NCBI GenBank assembly: GCA_010015655.1
Contig: ML976803.1
Coordinates: 1-64,000, forward strand
DNA: 64,000 bases
Origin: Bimuria novae-zelandiae CBS 107.79
Lineage: Eukaryota > Ascomycota > Dothideomycetes > Pleosporales > Didymosphaeriaceae
Direction: 5' to 3'
Below, one piece after another: positions 46,996 to 59,170 of this stretch. The translations under genes were made by a program, and so were the position numbers. The notes beneath the pieces were generated by a model. That model saw only the letters and a list, made by a program, of their open reading frames with translations. It searched no databases and was not told the DNA's origin. Position 1 is the first letter of the stretch; every line of letters begins with the position of its first letter.

Positions 46996-47945
46996 GGGGG
47001 AGCGTGTGGCTTATGTCTCTTCTTGTACAAGGAAATGTATTGTCGTTTGGCTTTTAATCTATCTATATAAGAATAATATAAGGACTAATATTCTTCCTTT
47101 TTACACACAAAGCACTTCTTTTTTTTTTATACTATTACCCCTTTCGCGTTGTGCGTTTCGTGGTCGTGCGTACGATGGGCCTGAGTTCTAGTGCAGTATT
47201 CTAGGCCTACTGTCGTACGTAGGTCGAGAGGGTATACAGGCGGTGGTTGTGTATTATTTATTAGTGTAGTAATAGACTATTTACAATAAAAATTTAATTA
47301 ATATAACACTACGCAGACACCTCGTCTAAAGTAAGATAATTATAGCTATTAACCTATAAAAGGAATTTAGTACTATTACTAACTTAGCACTATAGAAAAA
47401 GGAATAGGAAAGGTCTTAGGCCCTTAAAAGCCTAATAATAAATATAAACTTATTTCTAATAGAACTCGCCTACTAAGGATCGAGAAACGTACCTACTTTA
47501 TATATAGTATACTAGGCCACATTGTCAGGAACTATAGATCTAAGAATAAAGTTATTAAATAGTTAAACATGTTAGCTGTCCAATACGCTAAAATAGAGGA
47601 TAGAAAATAGCTGGGAACACCCTTTATTAAGCTACTTAATAGTGGCTTATGGTGATTAGACTTGCCTAACTTATTATTATATAAGAATATAGAAGAATTA
47701 GAGGTAGAAGAAATTAAGCTAACGTAATAATTTATTATACTATACCTAAATAGAGCTAATTAAAAAAAAAACTATAAACGTTTTTAACTTCTTAGAACAG
47801 TACTAATTACGCAAAGGAGACTTTAGATATACTGCTATAAAACATATACTAGCTATGCACTATCCTAAATATGCTAATATAATTAGTAAGGAGGATTGCA
47901 AGTGGACTAACACGTGCTACTAAAATACTACTAAGAAAAGTTACC
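46996..47945. other. End of GC-balanced island, then AT-rich relic hosting Gypsy B
   Basis: 46996-47240 is balanced and unassigned. 47240-47945 is TA-rich with fragments such as YTAIKHILAMHYPKYANIIS and KEDCKWTNTCY in one plus frame. This looks like a decayed transposon protein that I cannot name. Its sequence resumes after Gypsy B at 54865. Confidence 0.45.
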
Positions 47946-48371
47946 TGTTACAAACCAGAACAGGATGATGGGGGAATGGGCGCTTATGAGGACAGGTAAC
48001 CGAGGAACGGGTTAAAAAGTGCGCTAAGGAGCTAACCTCAAGGTCACGTGACTGCTTAGTTAATTAGTGGTACTGAGCAACGAAGCAAGGCACGTGACTA
48101 CTTAGTTAATTAGTAGTACGAAGCAACTAAGCACGCGGATATATATACAGGATAGTTTCCTTTATTATACTCCTTATAGTTAACTTACATATCTTCTGTG
48201 CGAGTACGTTCTCCTATATAGACTAATAGTTATCTTACTTTGTTATAAGATTAGATTATCTAGCCTCGCGCTAAGTGTCGCATTAACTTGTATTACTAAA
48301 TAATCTATAAAGCACCACGATATCTTACCGCCCTAACCTAGATTAGAATAAGGTGTGAGAGCCTTATAACA
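47946..48371 (+). repeat. Gypsy B 5' LTR
   Basis: Starts TGTTACAAACCAGAACAGG and ends TATAACA. Contains a TATA-like ATATATATACAGG near 48138. Confidence 0.96.
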
Positions 48372-48392
48372 CTTTAACTACCCTACGGTATA

Positions 48393-51300
48393 ATGGCAGG
48401 ACCTAGTTCGACTACCGCAGCTCCGGCACCCAAGGAAAAGACCCTAGGAGAAATGGTTATCGAATAAGCGGCTCAGATAGCCCAGTTACAGGAAATCATC
48501 AACTAGATAAGCGAGAAGATGAGCTAATAGGAAAATACGAAACATTAACTAAAGGTCCTAAAGCCCGAACCCTACTCTGGAAAGGGCCACCCAGGAACGT
48601 TCCTAACCTAGATAGAACTGTTCATCCGCTACAACCCAGGAAAGTTTAACATAGAATAAGATAAGATTCTAGTTACCTGTATAAATATGCAAGACAAGGT
48701 AGCTATATAGGCTAGACTAATAATTAATAACTTCCTTAAGAATAGTAAAGTAGAGGATTATAATTTAGACGCTACTAAAGACGCTTTTAAGGACTAGGAG
48801 TCCTTTTGCAAGACCGTGAAAGGAATGTTTAGCACTATTAATAAGGGATATTAAGCCAAAATACGCCTCCAGCGTCTACGTCAGGAGAAATTGGCGGTAC
48901 TCTATACGCTGGAGTTCAAACAGATTATGGCAGAACTTAACGGATGGGGAGAAGCCCCACTCATGATCGCCTACTATAATAGACTAAAAGAATTAGTTAA
49001 AGACAAATTAGTCCTCTAAGGAAAAGCAGACGACCTAGAAGAACTTATTAATAATGCAATTAAAGCAGATAATTACCTGTACGAACGCAAGCTAGAAAAA
49101 TAACATAGTACTAGGCTACTTACTAGAAAAGAGAATTGATCTAGGCCCGCAGGAAGAGACTAGGACGGAGATGTTATTATAACTAATAAAGCCTAATAGT
49201 ACAAAAAGAAAAACGGCAAGGGAAAATAGCTATATAGACTAAAGAAGAGTTACTAAGGCAAAAACGGCATCTCGCAGAAAGAGCGAGAACGGAGGTTTAA
49301 AGACAAAGCCTACCTCTAATATAGTAAGCAAGGCTACTTCGCCAAAGACTACGACGGTTAGGAGACTAAGGTTAATACGACTAATCTCCTACGAGTGGCC
49401 ATGGCCACCCTTACGCCGGCAGAAGCCAACGAAGTAGATCTTACGTAGGAGATCCTAGAGCTAATAGAAGAGGAAGAGGAACGAAAGACCCTTCCTAAGT
49501 ACCAGGTCTTCTAAAGACTGGCTAACGACACCTGCTAGATGTGCAGCAGTACGCTACATTAATTATCTTAGTGTAAGATAAAAGTAATTGTCTAGGGGGC
49601 ACACGCATGGGACGCCTACTGGCTAGCGGAGAAACTACAGGGGCGCCCAAAGCAATACCTACGCCAGATCACGATACAGGAACGACATGAATACGCCAAG
49701 TAGTGGTAATGCACGCGCAAAGGATGCCGACAACACTCTAAGGCTAGAGTTAAGGCCTCCTATTTTCTAGGAGGATCAAAATACTATAGGCTAAAGTAGA
49801 GCTAGTGCAGCGTGCCTAATAACTACTATAAGCACTTTTTAGCCTATTAGGCTAAGCACTATAAGTAGAATAGCTAGTACTAATGTTTCGATATTACCTA
49901 TAAGCTACACAGGCAATAGAAGTTCGAAATAGGCTAGTTCCCTTAGGGCTTAGACCCCCGCGACACTAGCACGATAATAAGGAATACGCAGCTAGGAAGA
50001 GACACGGACTACTTATTAATTAGGTAAGAATAATGTAACCTATAGTGCTTCGCACACCTAAGCCTACAGGAAGAGGCAGCCTCCTTAGATAGCTATCCAG
50101 GGCATAATGCATTAGCCCAGAACGAATGCCTTACTCCAAATTGCCCGCAACAGAGGAATTAAGAAGTATACAAATCCGATAGGATTAGAGAAACTTACGC
50201 CCTGTATCGACAGCGATACAAGTGGCACCAAATTAAGGAAGTCTCAAAGCTAGCACGACTTAAAGGTTAGATCTAAGAGGTAGAGGCCTTATAGGGGGTC
50301 TAAAACAAGTCCGAAGACTTAAAAAACTAAATTATTACTAGGCAACGAGCCACACTAGTAATAGTGTAATTATTATAGCTTATTAAGTAGACACTCGCCG
50401 AGTTAAGAAGCGCATAATTAAAGATATTATAGTGTATAGATATCGTGTTACAGCACTAATTAACCTAGGGGCAAACGCGTGTCTGATCGCCCTGCAAGTG
50501 GTCGAGAAATACGATATGCTATATCGTAATAAAAGGATACCGCCGCAGATAGGACTCGTGGACAGGACCTAATTATAAGGATACGGTAATAGTTAGCTAC
50601 GCCTCGAGACGGCGCCAGTACAAGTTAATATTAAAGGCCTAGAAAGCCAACATGTTTTTACTATCGCAGAGATAGGAGACATTAAAGCCATCGTAGAATA
50701 CGAATAGCTAGAATAGCACAATCTACAGATAGACTAGATTAAACGAATAATCCTTCCCCGAAGGCCACTAGCGATGGCTCAGGAGAGCCCTGGTGAAAGG
50801 GAAACTCCCCGAAAACCTCAGGTAAGGAAGGGGAGCCGACTATCTAAGATATAAGAGATATTAGTATGCAAGATAGACAGGATCTTAAAGTAATACCTAG
50901 GAAGGGTGCACTGCATATAGGTCTAGGAGGCTAAGATAGTCCTAGACGACCTAGGTCTGCCGGAAGAATACAAGGAATTCATAGACCTATTCAAGGAACA
51001 CGACGAGACTGTCCTACCTAAACATAAGGAGTGGGATTATAAGATACCACTAGTAGAGGGAGCTAAGCTATAGCTAGAACGCATAAGGCCCCTCACCTAC
51101 AAATAAAAGAAAGAATTAAAAGAGCTAATATAGAAAAATCTACGCTTAAGGAAATAGAGACCTAGTTAGAGCCCTGCGGCCTTCCCTATACTCTTTATTT
51201 GCAAAAAAGACGGCAGGTTGCGACTTTGTGTAGATTATAGACAGCTAAATGCTGTAACCGTTAAAAACTGCTATCTATTACCCTTGATAACGGAGCTTAT

Positions 51301-53884
51301 AGATCGACTCCAAGGAGCCAAGTAGTTTACGAAATTCGACGTCCGGGATGGATTCCATAGGATTCGAATAGCGAAAGGTTACAAGTGGAAAACAGCTTTC
51401 CGCACACGATATGGCCTCTTTAAGTACACAGTTATGCCAATAGGGCTGACCAACGCACCAGCAACCTTCTAGGAACTAATAAATTAAGTATTATATAAAT
51501 ACTTGGACGTATTCTGCACGGCATACCTCGATGACATATTAATATACTCTAGTGGAACCTTAAAAGAATATAAGGAACATGTTCGCAAGGTGCTGCAGAA
51601 ACTACAAGAGTATAGACTACTCTTACACCCCAAGAAATGTGAATTCCATGTCACGGAAACAGAATATCTAGGATTTATAATATCCCGGGAAGGTGTCAAA
51701 ATGGACCCGAAGAAAATCGCGATAATAGAAAAATAGCCACTACTAGAATTAGTAAAGGATATCTAATCCTTCCTAGGCTTTACTAACTTCTATTGTAAAT
51801 TTATTAGGAACTACTTAAAGGTCACCGCTCTACTAATAGAACTTACGAAGATAGGAAAATGGCGAGCTCTATAAGAAGTAGAGAAGGAAGCTTTTAAATA
51901 ACTAAAGCGCCTATTTCTAACGGCACCCCTACTATAGATATACGACCTAGAGTGACGACACCGCATCCACACAAACGTATTAGATTATGCGCTAGGGGCC
52001 GTTCTATTACAAGAATACGACGATAATAAGTAGAGACCTGTCTTTTACCACGCACGCAAGCTCTTAGGGGTAGAGCTTAACTACAAGATTTACGATAAGG
52101 AACTACTCGCAATTATTAACTATTTTAAGTAATAAAAAGCGCAACTTAAGGGAGTAAAATACTAAATAGAGGTCTTTTTAGGCCACCTTAACCTTACGCG
52201 CTTTATAATAACAAAAAAGCTTAATTAATAACAGGGTAGATAGTCAGAATGGCTGGCGGAATTCGACTTCCCCATTACCTATCTGCCTGGCAACTCGAAC
52301 GCCGCAGCAGACGCGCTTAGCAGGCGCTCAGACCTTATAGAAAAAGACAATAGCCAAAATCACGTCGCAATCTTAATAAAAGCGGAGGATAGGACCCTTC
52401 GTTACAACAAAACGCAGATTACGCCAACACTTAAGGTGCAGCGCGTAGACTTTACCTATACTAGACCACTAGTAAGCAGTATACAGGACCGCAACGGACT
52501 CTTAGAGGAGGATCGATAAGCGTACGACCTCCAGGAAGCCCTAGATAGAGCCCTAAGAGACTATAGGAACTAAAAGCGGATTAACAAACAAATTGCACCC
52601 CTACTAGTTAGATAACTACATAAGGATAGGGACTAGGGACACCCTAGGATTATAGAAACAACGCGTCGAATCGCGAATGAATATTCAATCCCTAGGTTAC
52701 GGCAATTAGTACAGAAGGTACTAGGGAACTGTTTAACCTGTTACAAGAATAAGCCTAAGAGACATAAGCCCTATGGCCTCTTACAGCCACTAAAGCCGCC
52801 CCTAAGACCATAGTCAAGCGTGACTATAGACTTTATCATGAAGTTACTAGCATTACTAGCACCAGGGAATAAGGATCCCTATAACTTAATCTTAGTTATA
52901 ATCTGCTAACTTACTAAGGAGTTAAGGTTTGTGCCGATTAGAGAAGCTATATTAGCAAAGGAACTAGCCTATATAGTAGAGCGAGAACTAATATTACAAG
53001 TTAGACAACCTAACAAGTTTATCACAGACAGGGCCAAGATATTTATATTATTATACTAGACCACGTTTATAGCTAAATCAGGGATTAAGCATAAGCTCAC
53101 GACAAGCTTTTATCCTAAAATAGATAGCTAAACTAAGCGAATAAACTAAACGTTAGAATAATATCTCTGGATGTATATAAATAAGCTTTAAGATAACTAG
53201 GTTAAGCTGTTGCTAACAGCTCAGCTGGCATACAATAGCACAAGATCGGCGACTACAGGATACTCGCCATATTACGCCAACCATGGATGTGAGCCAACGA
53301 CTCACCAGGATCCATTGGACATCCAGAGCATTGCGAAGGACGCAGCCAATAAAGCCAAACTCATGCAGGATCTGCATAAAACACTACACAAGAACATTAC
53401 GCGGCGTAATAAATAAATAGCGCAATAGGCGAATAAGAAAAGGATTATAGGACTAACCTTTAAAGAGGGGGATAGAGTCCTCCTCTCGCGAAAAAATCTT
53501 AAGATAATAAGGCTAAGCAAAAAACTAGATAACTTTTAAAAAGGATTATTCGAAATTTAAAAGGTTAGAGGACTAGTTAATTTTAAACTATAGTTACCTA
53601 TAGATACACGGATCCACCCAGTCTTCCACAAGTTATTATTAGAACCAGCACCACCAGACGCCGAACTAGAAACACAACTCGAACTCGAGGACGAGGAGTA
53701 CGAGGTCGAAGCGATCAGGGATCTACAAAAGATCGGGCGTCAGTATAAGTACCTGGTGAAGTGGGAAGGATGGCCAGAAAGCCACAACACGTGGGAACCA
53801 GCGAGGAACCTTACCAACTGCAAAGAGGCCTTGGAGAAGTTCCACAAAGGGCATCCTAAGGCCCCACGTCCTAGGCGGACCTAG
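48393..53884 (+). pseudogene. Gypsy B gag-pol with C-terminal chromodomain
   Basis: Starts at the ATG with MAGPSSTTAAPAPKEKTLGE. Gag continues to a degraded zinc knuckle near 49310 (SKQGYFAKDYDG). A long extra Cys/His-containing region follows (about 49510-50380). Next is an aspartic protease (ALINLGANACLIALQVVEKY at 50455; the catalytic Asp is replaced by Asn). RT carries an intact YLDDILIYSSGTLKEYKEHV stretch at 51524-51583 and the family motif CEFHVTETEYLGFIIS. RNase H follows (near 51990), then integrase (about 52600-53540, with a motif like AYNSTRSATTGYSPYYANHG at 53223). The chromodomain at 53690-53860 reads EYEVEAIRDLQKIGRQYKYL, VKWEGWPESHNTWEPARNL. It ends at TAG 53882-53884. Scattered TAG/TAA codons inactivate it. 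Confidence 0.9.
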
Positions 53885-54396
53885 GACGACAAAGGCGCCG
53901 AGTTGTCCCAGAAATCGAGGGGAAGTTCTTCCGCAGCCAACCAGACACGGGGAGTTAGCTCGACCGGGCCATTCGGCCAAGCAGGCTGAGGGGGGTCCTC
54001 CTTTAGTTCCTCTAAAGCAGCGCTCTTAACAGCGATCGCCTCCTTAGCACGCTTCGCGTTTAAAGCTAGCTATTTAGCTAAACGCTTTTTATTCGCACGC
54101 GCTACGCGTATTGCTTTAAATACTATGTCTTGCTCTTTTCGCGCCTCTTGAATTTACGCATCTAATTTTTGCTTCTTAGTAACTAAATAAGAGAACTTAT
54201 TATAGGTAATGGCCACGTCGCACTTCGCGCCCCTCTTTAGGCACTTACTATATTTCCCTAAACGAATTAACACCTTATAGACTCGCGAATAGGTCTTGTA
54301 GTTAAAACACTTTAATACTATAATGCTTCTGTACGCCTTAATGGCGGAGACAAGTTCGCAACGACAATAGGTGCTGGTTATTTAGTTAGTAGGCAT
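53881..54396 (-). pseudogene. Antisense Cys-rich coiled-coil ORF of Gypsy B, with three nonsense codons
   Basis: A minus-strand frame of 172 codons from the ATG at 54396 to TAG 53883-53881. It is interrupted only at codon 5, after KKQKLDA, and after KKRLAK, each a TAA or TAG where Gln is the likely original. The N-terminal part is Cys/Tyr-rich. Its second half, KYSKCLKRGAKCDVAIT, fits C-x2-C-x6-C if the Tyr is a RIP-mutated Cys. A basic/acidic coiled coil follows (EARKEQDIVFKAIRVARANK), then AKEAIAVKSAALEELKED and a Pro/Trp-containing tail with LDFWDNSAPLSS. It faces pol tail-to-tail, and the two stop codons overlap in a CTAG palindrome. The position and domain order are the same as in the Gypsy C ORF at 36663-37274. 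Its function is not known to me. Confidence 0.6.
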
Positions 54397-54433
54397 GGTT
54401 CTTCGCGGACGAAGACTAGGAAGGGAGGGATAG

Positions 54434-54859
54434 TGTTACAAACTAGAACAGGATGATAGGGGAATAGGCGCTTATAAGGACAGGTAACTAAGGAACGGGT
54501 TAACAAGTGCGCTAAGGAGCTAACCTTAAGGTCACGTGACTACTTAGTTAATTAGTAGTACTAAGCAACAAAGCAAGGCACGTGACTACTTAGTTAATTA
54601 GTGGTACTAAGCAACTAAGCACGCGGATATATATATAGGATAGTTTCCTTTATTATACTCCTTATAGTTAACTCATATATCTTCTATGCGAGTACGTTCT
54701 CCTATACAGACTAATAGTTATCTTACTTTATTATAAGATTAGATTGTCTAGCCTCGCGCTAAGTGTCGCATCAACTTATACTACTGAATAATCCGTGAAG
54801 CACCACGATACCTTACCGCCCTAACCCGGATCGGAATAAGGTGTGAGAGCCTCATAACA
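54434..54859 (+). repeat. Gypsy B 3' LTR
   Basis: 426 bp, same length as the 5' LTR, with differences mostly C/T and G/A. Confidence 0.96.
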
Positions 54860-55677
54860 TTACCCTATTAAAATTATAAAATATAAACTAAAATATAACC
54901 TAGACTATCGCAACTCTCGATACGAAACCCTATTATAGAGGTTCAATAAAGAAGATTAATATACTATTTATTACTAAGCTAAATACTACGGGTACTTCTT
55001 GCAGCTATAATATTTATATTATTAAAAATAGTTTAATTACCTAATCTCGCACTATAATATCTACTTTTAAAATAAGAGAGAGGCAAGATACTTTCTATAA
55101 ATAACATAGTCTAAGAATTAGACCCTGTTACTATTAGTAGATAGATAATATATATTATAGATCTAGTAAATGTCTCTACACCTTAACTACGGGTAACACG
55201 CAAGTTAGGAGAAAGGAAATAGATTTAATATAATGAGTAAAGAATTAGTAATCATAAAAATTAAATTAACTAGAAGTAGTACATTATTTTGTAATAAAAC
55301 ATATTAAGAGCTATAAGATAGAAAGAAAAAGAGTCATCATAAGCTAATAAAAGTACTAATCTAAAATATATCTGTTTTAGATATAGGCTTAGGTAAAATG
55401 CCTTTAAAGAAATAAATACTATAAATAGATAAGCATTAATTAAGCTACTAGTATAACTTACAGGAACATATATAAAAGCTATATTAAATTTAAGAGTATA
55501 AGAGAGTTACTTATCCCAAATTACGCTTAATAGAGTAGGACTCTACGAACGCAAGAATGTAGTACCTTATACTATTTATATTATAAATAGACACCTGTTA
55601 CCTAGCACGCCACGAATCGAGTACAAGATTAAAATAATACTTAAGATCTATAGACAATAAGAAATAATTACCCTTAA

Positions 55678-55930
55678 TGTCCGTACGCAGTAGCGTTACG
55701 GTCGGAATACTAGTTATCGCGCGAGAAGGATGCGCGTGCACGTGCGCGAACAGCTGTACGCGAACATGTACATATTCTCCTTTTCGTCCGTACGACGAAC
55801 AAGACAAGCAAGAACCAGATGTTATTACCCACCCCTACCATCCGTACGCTGTGCACACCGTACACTACTCTTACTCTTACTACTTAAGTACTTATCCCAT
55901 AAGTAGCTAGCTAAAAGAGCCCATTCAACA
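55678..55930 (+). repeat. Solo LTR in Gypsy E, with target duplication CTTAA
   Basis: 253 bp from TGTCCGTACG to CATTCAACA, flanked by CTTAA at 55673-55677 and 55931-55935. Removing it restores the Gypsy E frame (EIITLN-I...). It is more GC-rich than its host. Confidence 0.88.
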
Positions 55931-56444
55931 CTTAATATCTTTAAAAAAGCTAATTATCAAATAATACTAAAAATAGCCTAGTTAAGGAAGCATAACTCTA
56001 TTATTAATTAAGAATAATAAATACTATTTTTTAAACGCTATAAAAATATATTGGAAGTAAAGCCTACGCATTAATAGAGTATAATAGTAAATAAGAAAAC
56101 TATAAATACCTTATTCTCATAAAAAAAAGTTAATAAATACAAAGTACGCTAAGTAGACTCTAGTAAGAACTACTAAGTTATAAAGCGTAAGAAGATAGAC
56201 GATAGCACACTCTATAAAGTCCTAACATGCTACTAAGTATAGAGTTATATATTTACCGAAAAGGAAGGAAAGGCTAACCTACTAGAATATTAAACCTAAA
56301 ATCTAGCAATAGATCTAGAGGAAGGGAAAACGCCATCCTTTAGACTACTATATAGTAAGACTAAAAGTGAACTCTAGTAAGAAAATGAATTTATTAAAAT
56401 AAACCTTAATAAAGGCTATATATGACTATTAAAGTTACTAGTAG

Positions 56445-56553
56445 TTGTCAGACATTGGCCTATATATACTATCCTATGCCCAATAGCAGTGTTACTACTA
56501 TTCGTACCTTTTTTGGGATGTATGGCGACGTGGCATGGGCGACGTTTTCTTAC
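56445..56553. mobile_element. 109-bp insertion in Gypsy E RT with 5-bp duplication AGTAG
   Basis: The RT segment KLLV(A)SPFIFI is interrupted by 109 bp of more GC-rich sequence. AGTAG flanks it at 56440-56444 and 56554-56558. There are no obvious terminal inverted repeats. On the minus strand it starts with a donor-like GTAAGAAA and carries CTGAC near its other end. Confidence 0.5.
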
Positions 56554-59170
56554 AGTAGCTAGTCCCTTTATATTTATTTAAAAAATAGATAGAATACCAC
56601 GACCATACATTAATTACTAAATAATTAATAATATAATAATTAAAAATTAAAATCTACTTCTACATATATTAGAACTCAGAGATATACTCTCGACAGCTAA
56701 GATATTTATAATAATAAATTTATAAAATATATACTACTTTAAATAAATTAAGGAAGGTAACGAGTAGAAGATAGCGTTTAAATTACGCCAAGAATGATTT
56801 AATATATAATTATATTATTTAGATTTACTAACATACTAGCGAGCTTCTAAGTACTATTTAATAATATATTTAATAACTATTTAGATATAATTATTATTAT
56901 ATATATAGATAACATACTTATCACTATTAATAATGAAATAGATTATATTTCTTATAGATAAATAGTATTAAAAGTATTAGACAAAGCACGCCTATAAATT
57001 AAGCTAAAAAAGTATAAATAGTACCTAAGAAAACATAAATTCTTAAAATATATTATTAATGAAGTAGGAAATACAGTCACACTAAATATGATTAAGTATA
57101 TTATAAACTAGCTAATACTAAAAAGAGTTAAAAATTATCCAAATATTCTTAAGAATTTATAGATTTAATAGGCAGTTCAAATAAAACTACGCTAAGGTTA
57201 TAATACCTCTAACTAAACTTACAAAGAAAGGAATGTCCTTTAAATGGACTAAGGAATATAAAGAATTATTCAAGCATTTAGTAAATGTATCCACTACAGC
57301 ACTAGTTCCTATTTACTTTAAGGATAAAGAACTACTATAAGTTAAAATAAACGTAAGCGACCTCGTAATTGGCGCATGCGCAAAGTAAGAAAAATAGCAA
57401 ATAGCACTCTATTATATACAATTTATGCAAGCTTAGTAGAGTAGAAAATTAATATGACGTACACAATAAAGAGCTATACGTAACTATTAAGATACTTAAG
57501 TGCTAAAAAATCTATATACTTAGCTACTTAAGCATTATAATCATTACGGACTATAAAAACATTATATAGTTTACTACTACTAAAAAACTGAAGTCACTAC
57601 GGGTAAAATAGTTAGAAACACTTAAATTATATAAGTTTAAAATTATATATATATTTAGAAAAAATAATAAATAAGTAAATACTTTTAGTGGACGCTAAGA
57701 CCTTGTAAGAGAGAAAGTAAAACCCTATTCTATAATATTATAATAGAATCTAAATAGATCTCTAGAACCTATAGCCGAACTTAATTAATTATATATAATT
57801 ATATAAGAAGTACCTTAGGAGTAGTAAACTAAAATTATATAATAATACTATAATAACCCTGTATATAGATATCTAAAGTTAGGAAAATAATATAGCTTAT
57901 CTTATAAAGTTACTTCTTTAAAGGGATAAAAGAAGTAATAATAAAATATATTTATAAATATACAGACTACTAATACAACAAGCACGCTATATATCCTAGA
58001 TATATAAAAATATAAATAAGCAAAATACCTAGAGCACTATAGAAAGATATCGCTACACACTTTATAATTAGACTACCTAGGTTGAAAAACCTAGCAAATA
58101 GAATAAGCTACGATACTATACTAATAATTATTTATTAATTTACTAAGCATATAAAATTACTATTATAATAAAAATAATTATGGCTAAGGAACTCGCATTC
58201 CTTATCCTAGATTAACATATATAATATTATAGTATTTTAAAGATAATTATTAGTAATATAGACAAGCTCTTTACCTCGAACTATTAGATAACACTTATAG
58301 TACTTATTAGAACGAAACTAAAGCTATTATTAGCCTATTATCTATAAATAAATAGATAGATAGGACGTATATATTAAATAATTCAAACGTACCTACGTAT
58401 CTACTGTAATGACTAAAAAAAATAACTAGATTTCTCTATTACTAATAGCATAACTAGTACATAGCAATAAGTTATTAGCAGCAACTAGATACACACGATT
58501 TTATATAAACTATAGAAGACATCTATAGCTCTATAATTAGACATTTATTATAAATATTAGGATAAAAGAAGCTATTAACATGGCAAAAACTATAAGGGAG
58601 ATATACGAATAAGTTTAAAAGAATCCTAAGAAGGCTTAATAGTGAAGTATTTCTTACGTTAACTAAAAATTGAAAATAGTACTTTAGCTAAAGAAGGGAG
58701 ATAAAGTATATCTACTTATAAAAAACCTCTAGACTTAAAAGAAGAAATAAAAGGAACTAGATTATATTAAGTTTAATCCATTCTTTATTCCTAAATAAAT
58801 ATTACTAGTCCATTACTTATTAAACCTACTACTAGAAGCTAAAATACACCTAGTATTCTACGTAGACTAATTAGAACCTGTAGATCCTAAAACACTAGCT
58901 AAAACTACCTTCTATTATTTGCGTAAAGCGGAAAATAAATTTAAAGTTAAATGAATATTATAATATATAGATTGTCCTCGCACATAGCTTATAAAATGGA
59001 AAAGTTATTTATATAGTAAAAATACTTAGGAGCTAAAGGAAAATCTATAAAACTATTAGCAAAAGATTTAGAAGTATTATTAAAACGTACCTAAAAACAA
59101 GAAGTATTACTTTTAGTAATTATAGGGTGTAGCGTATCTAAATTAAAAGGAGGAGGATAAACTACCTAGT

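Larger units (their letters stand above)
47946..54859 (+). mobile_element. Gypsy B, full-length chromovirus retrotransposon
   Basis: Two 426-bp LTRs with a perfect 5-bp target duplication TTACC (47941-47945 and 54860-54864); total 6914 bp. The plus-strand order is gag, protease, RT, RNase H, integrase, chromodomain. An antisense ORF and a polypurine tract (AGGAAGGGAGGGATAG before 54434) follow. RIP damage is clear but lighter than in Gypsy A or E, so this is one of the younger insertions. Confidence 0.96.
54865..59170 (+). mobile_element. Gypsy E relic, strongly RIP-degraded
   Basis: Readable pieces on the plus strand follow Gypsy order. Near 55660 and continuing after a solo LTR is the end of protease (EIITLN...). 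At 56290-56420 the RT start reads ANLLEY...AIDLEEGKTPSF and KINLNKGYI, closely resembling Gypsy C. RT, RNase H and integrase remnants follow. A chromodomain relic at about 58950-59060 reads LIKWKSYLYSKNTWELKENL (reading a stop as Trp). 54865-55200 may belong to the unnamed element hosting Gypsy B. Stops are too numerous for any coding function. Confidence 0.7.
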
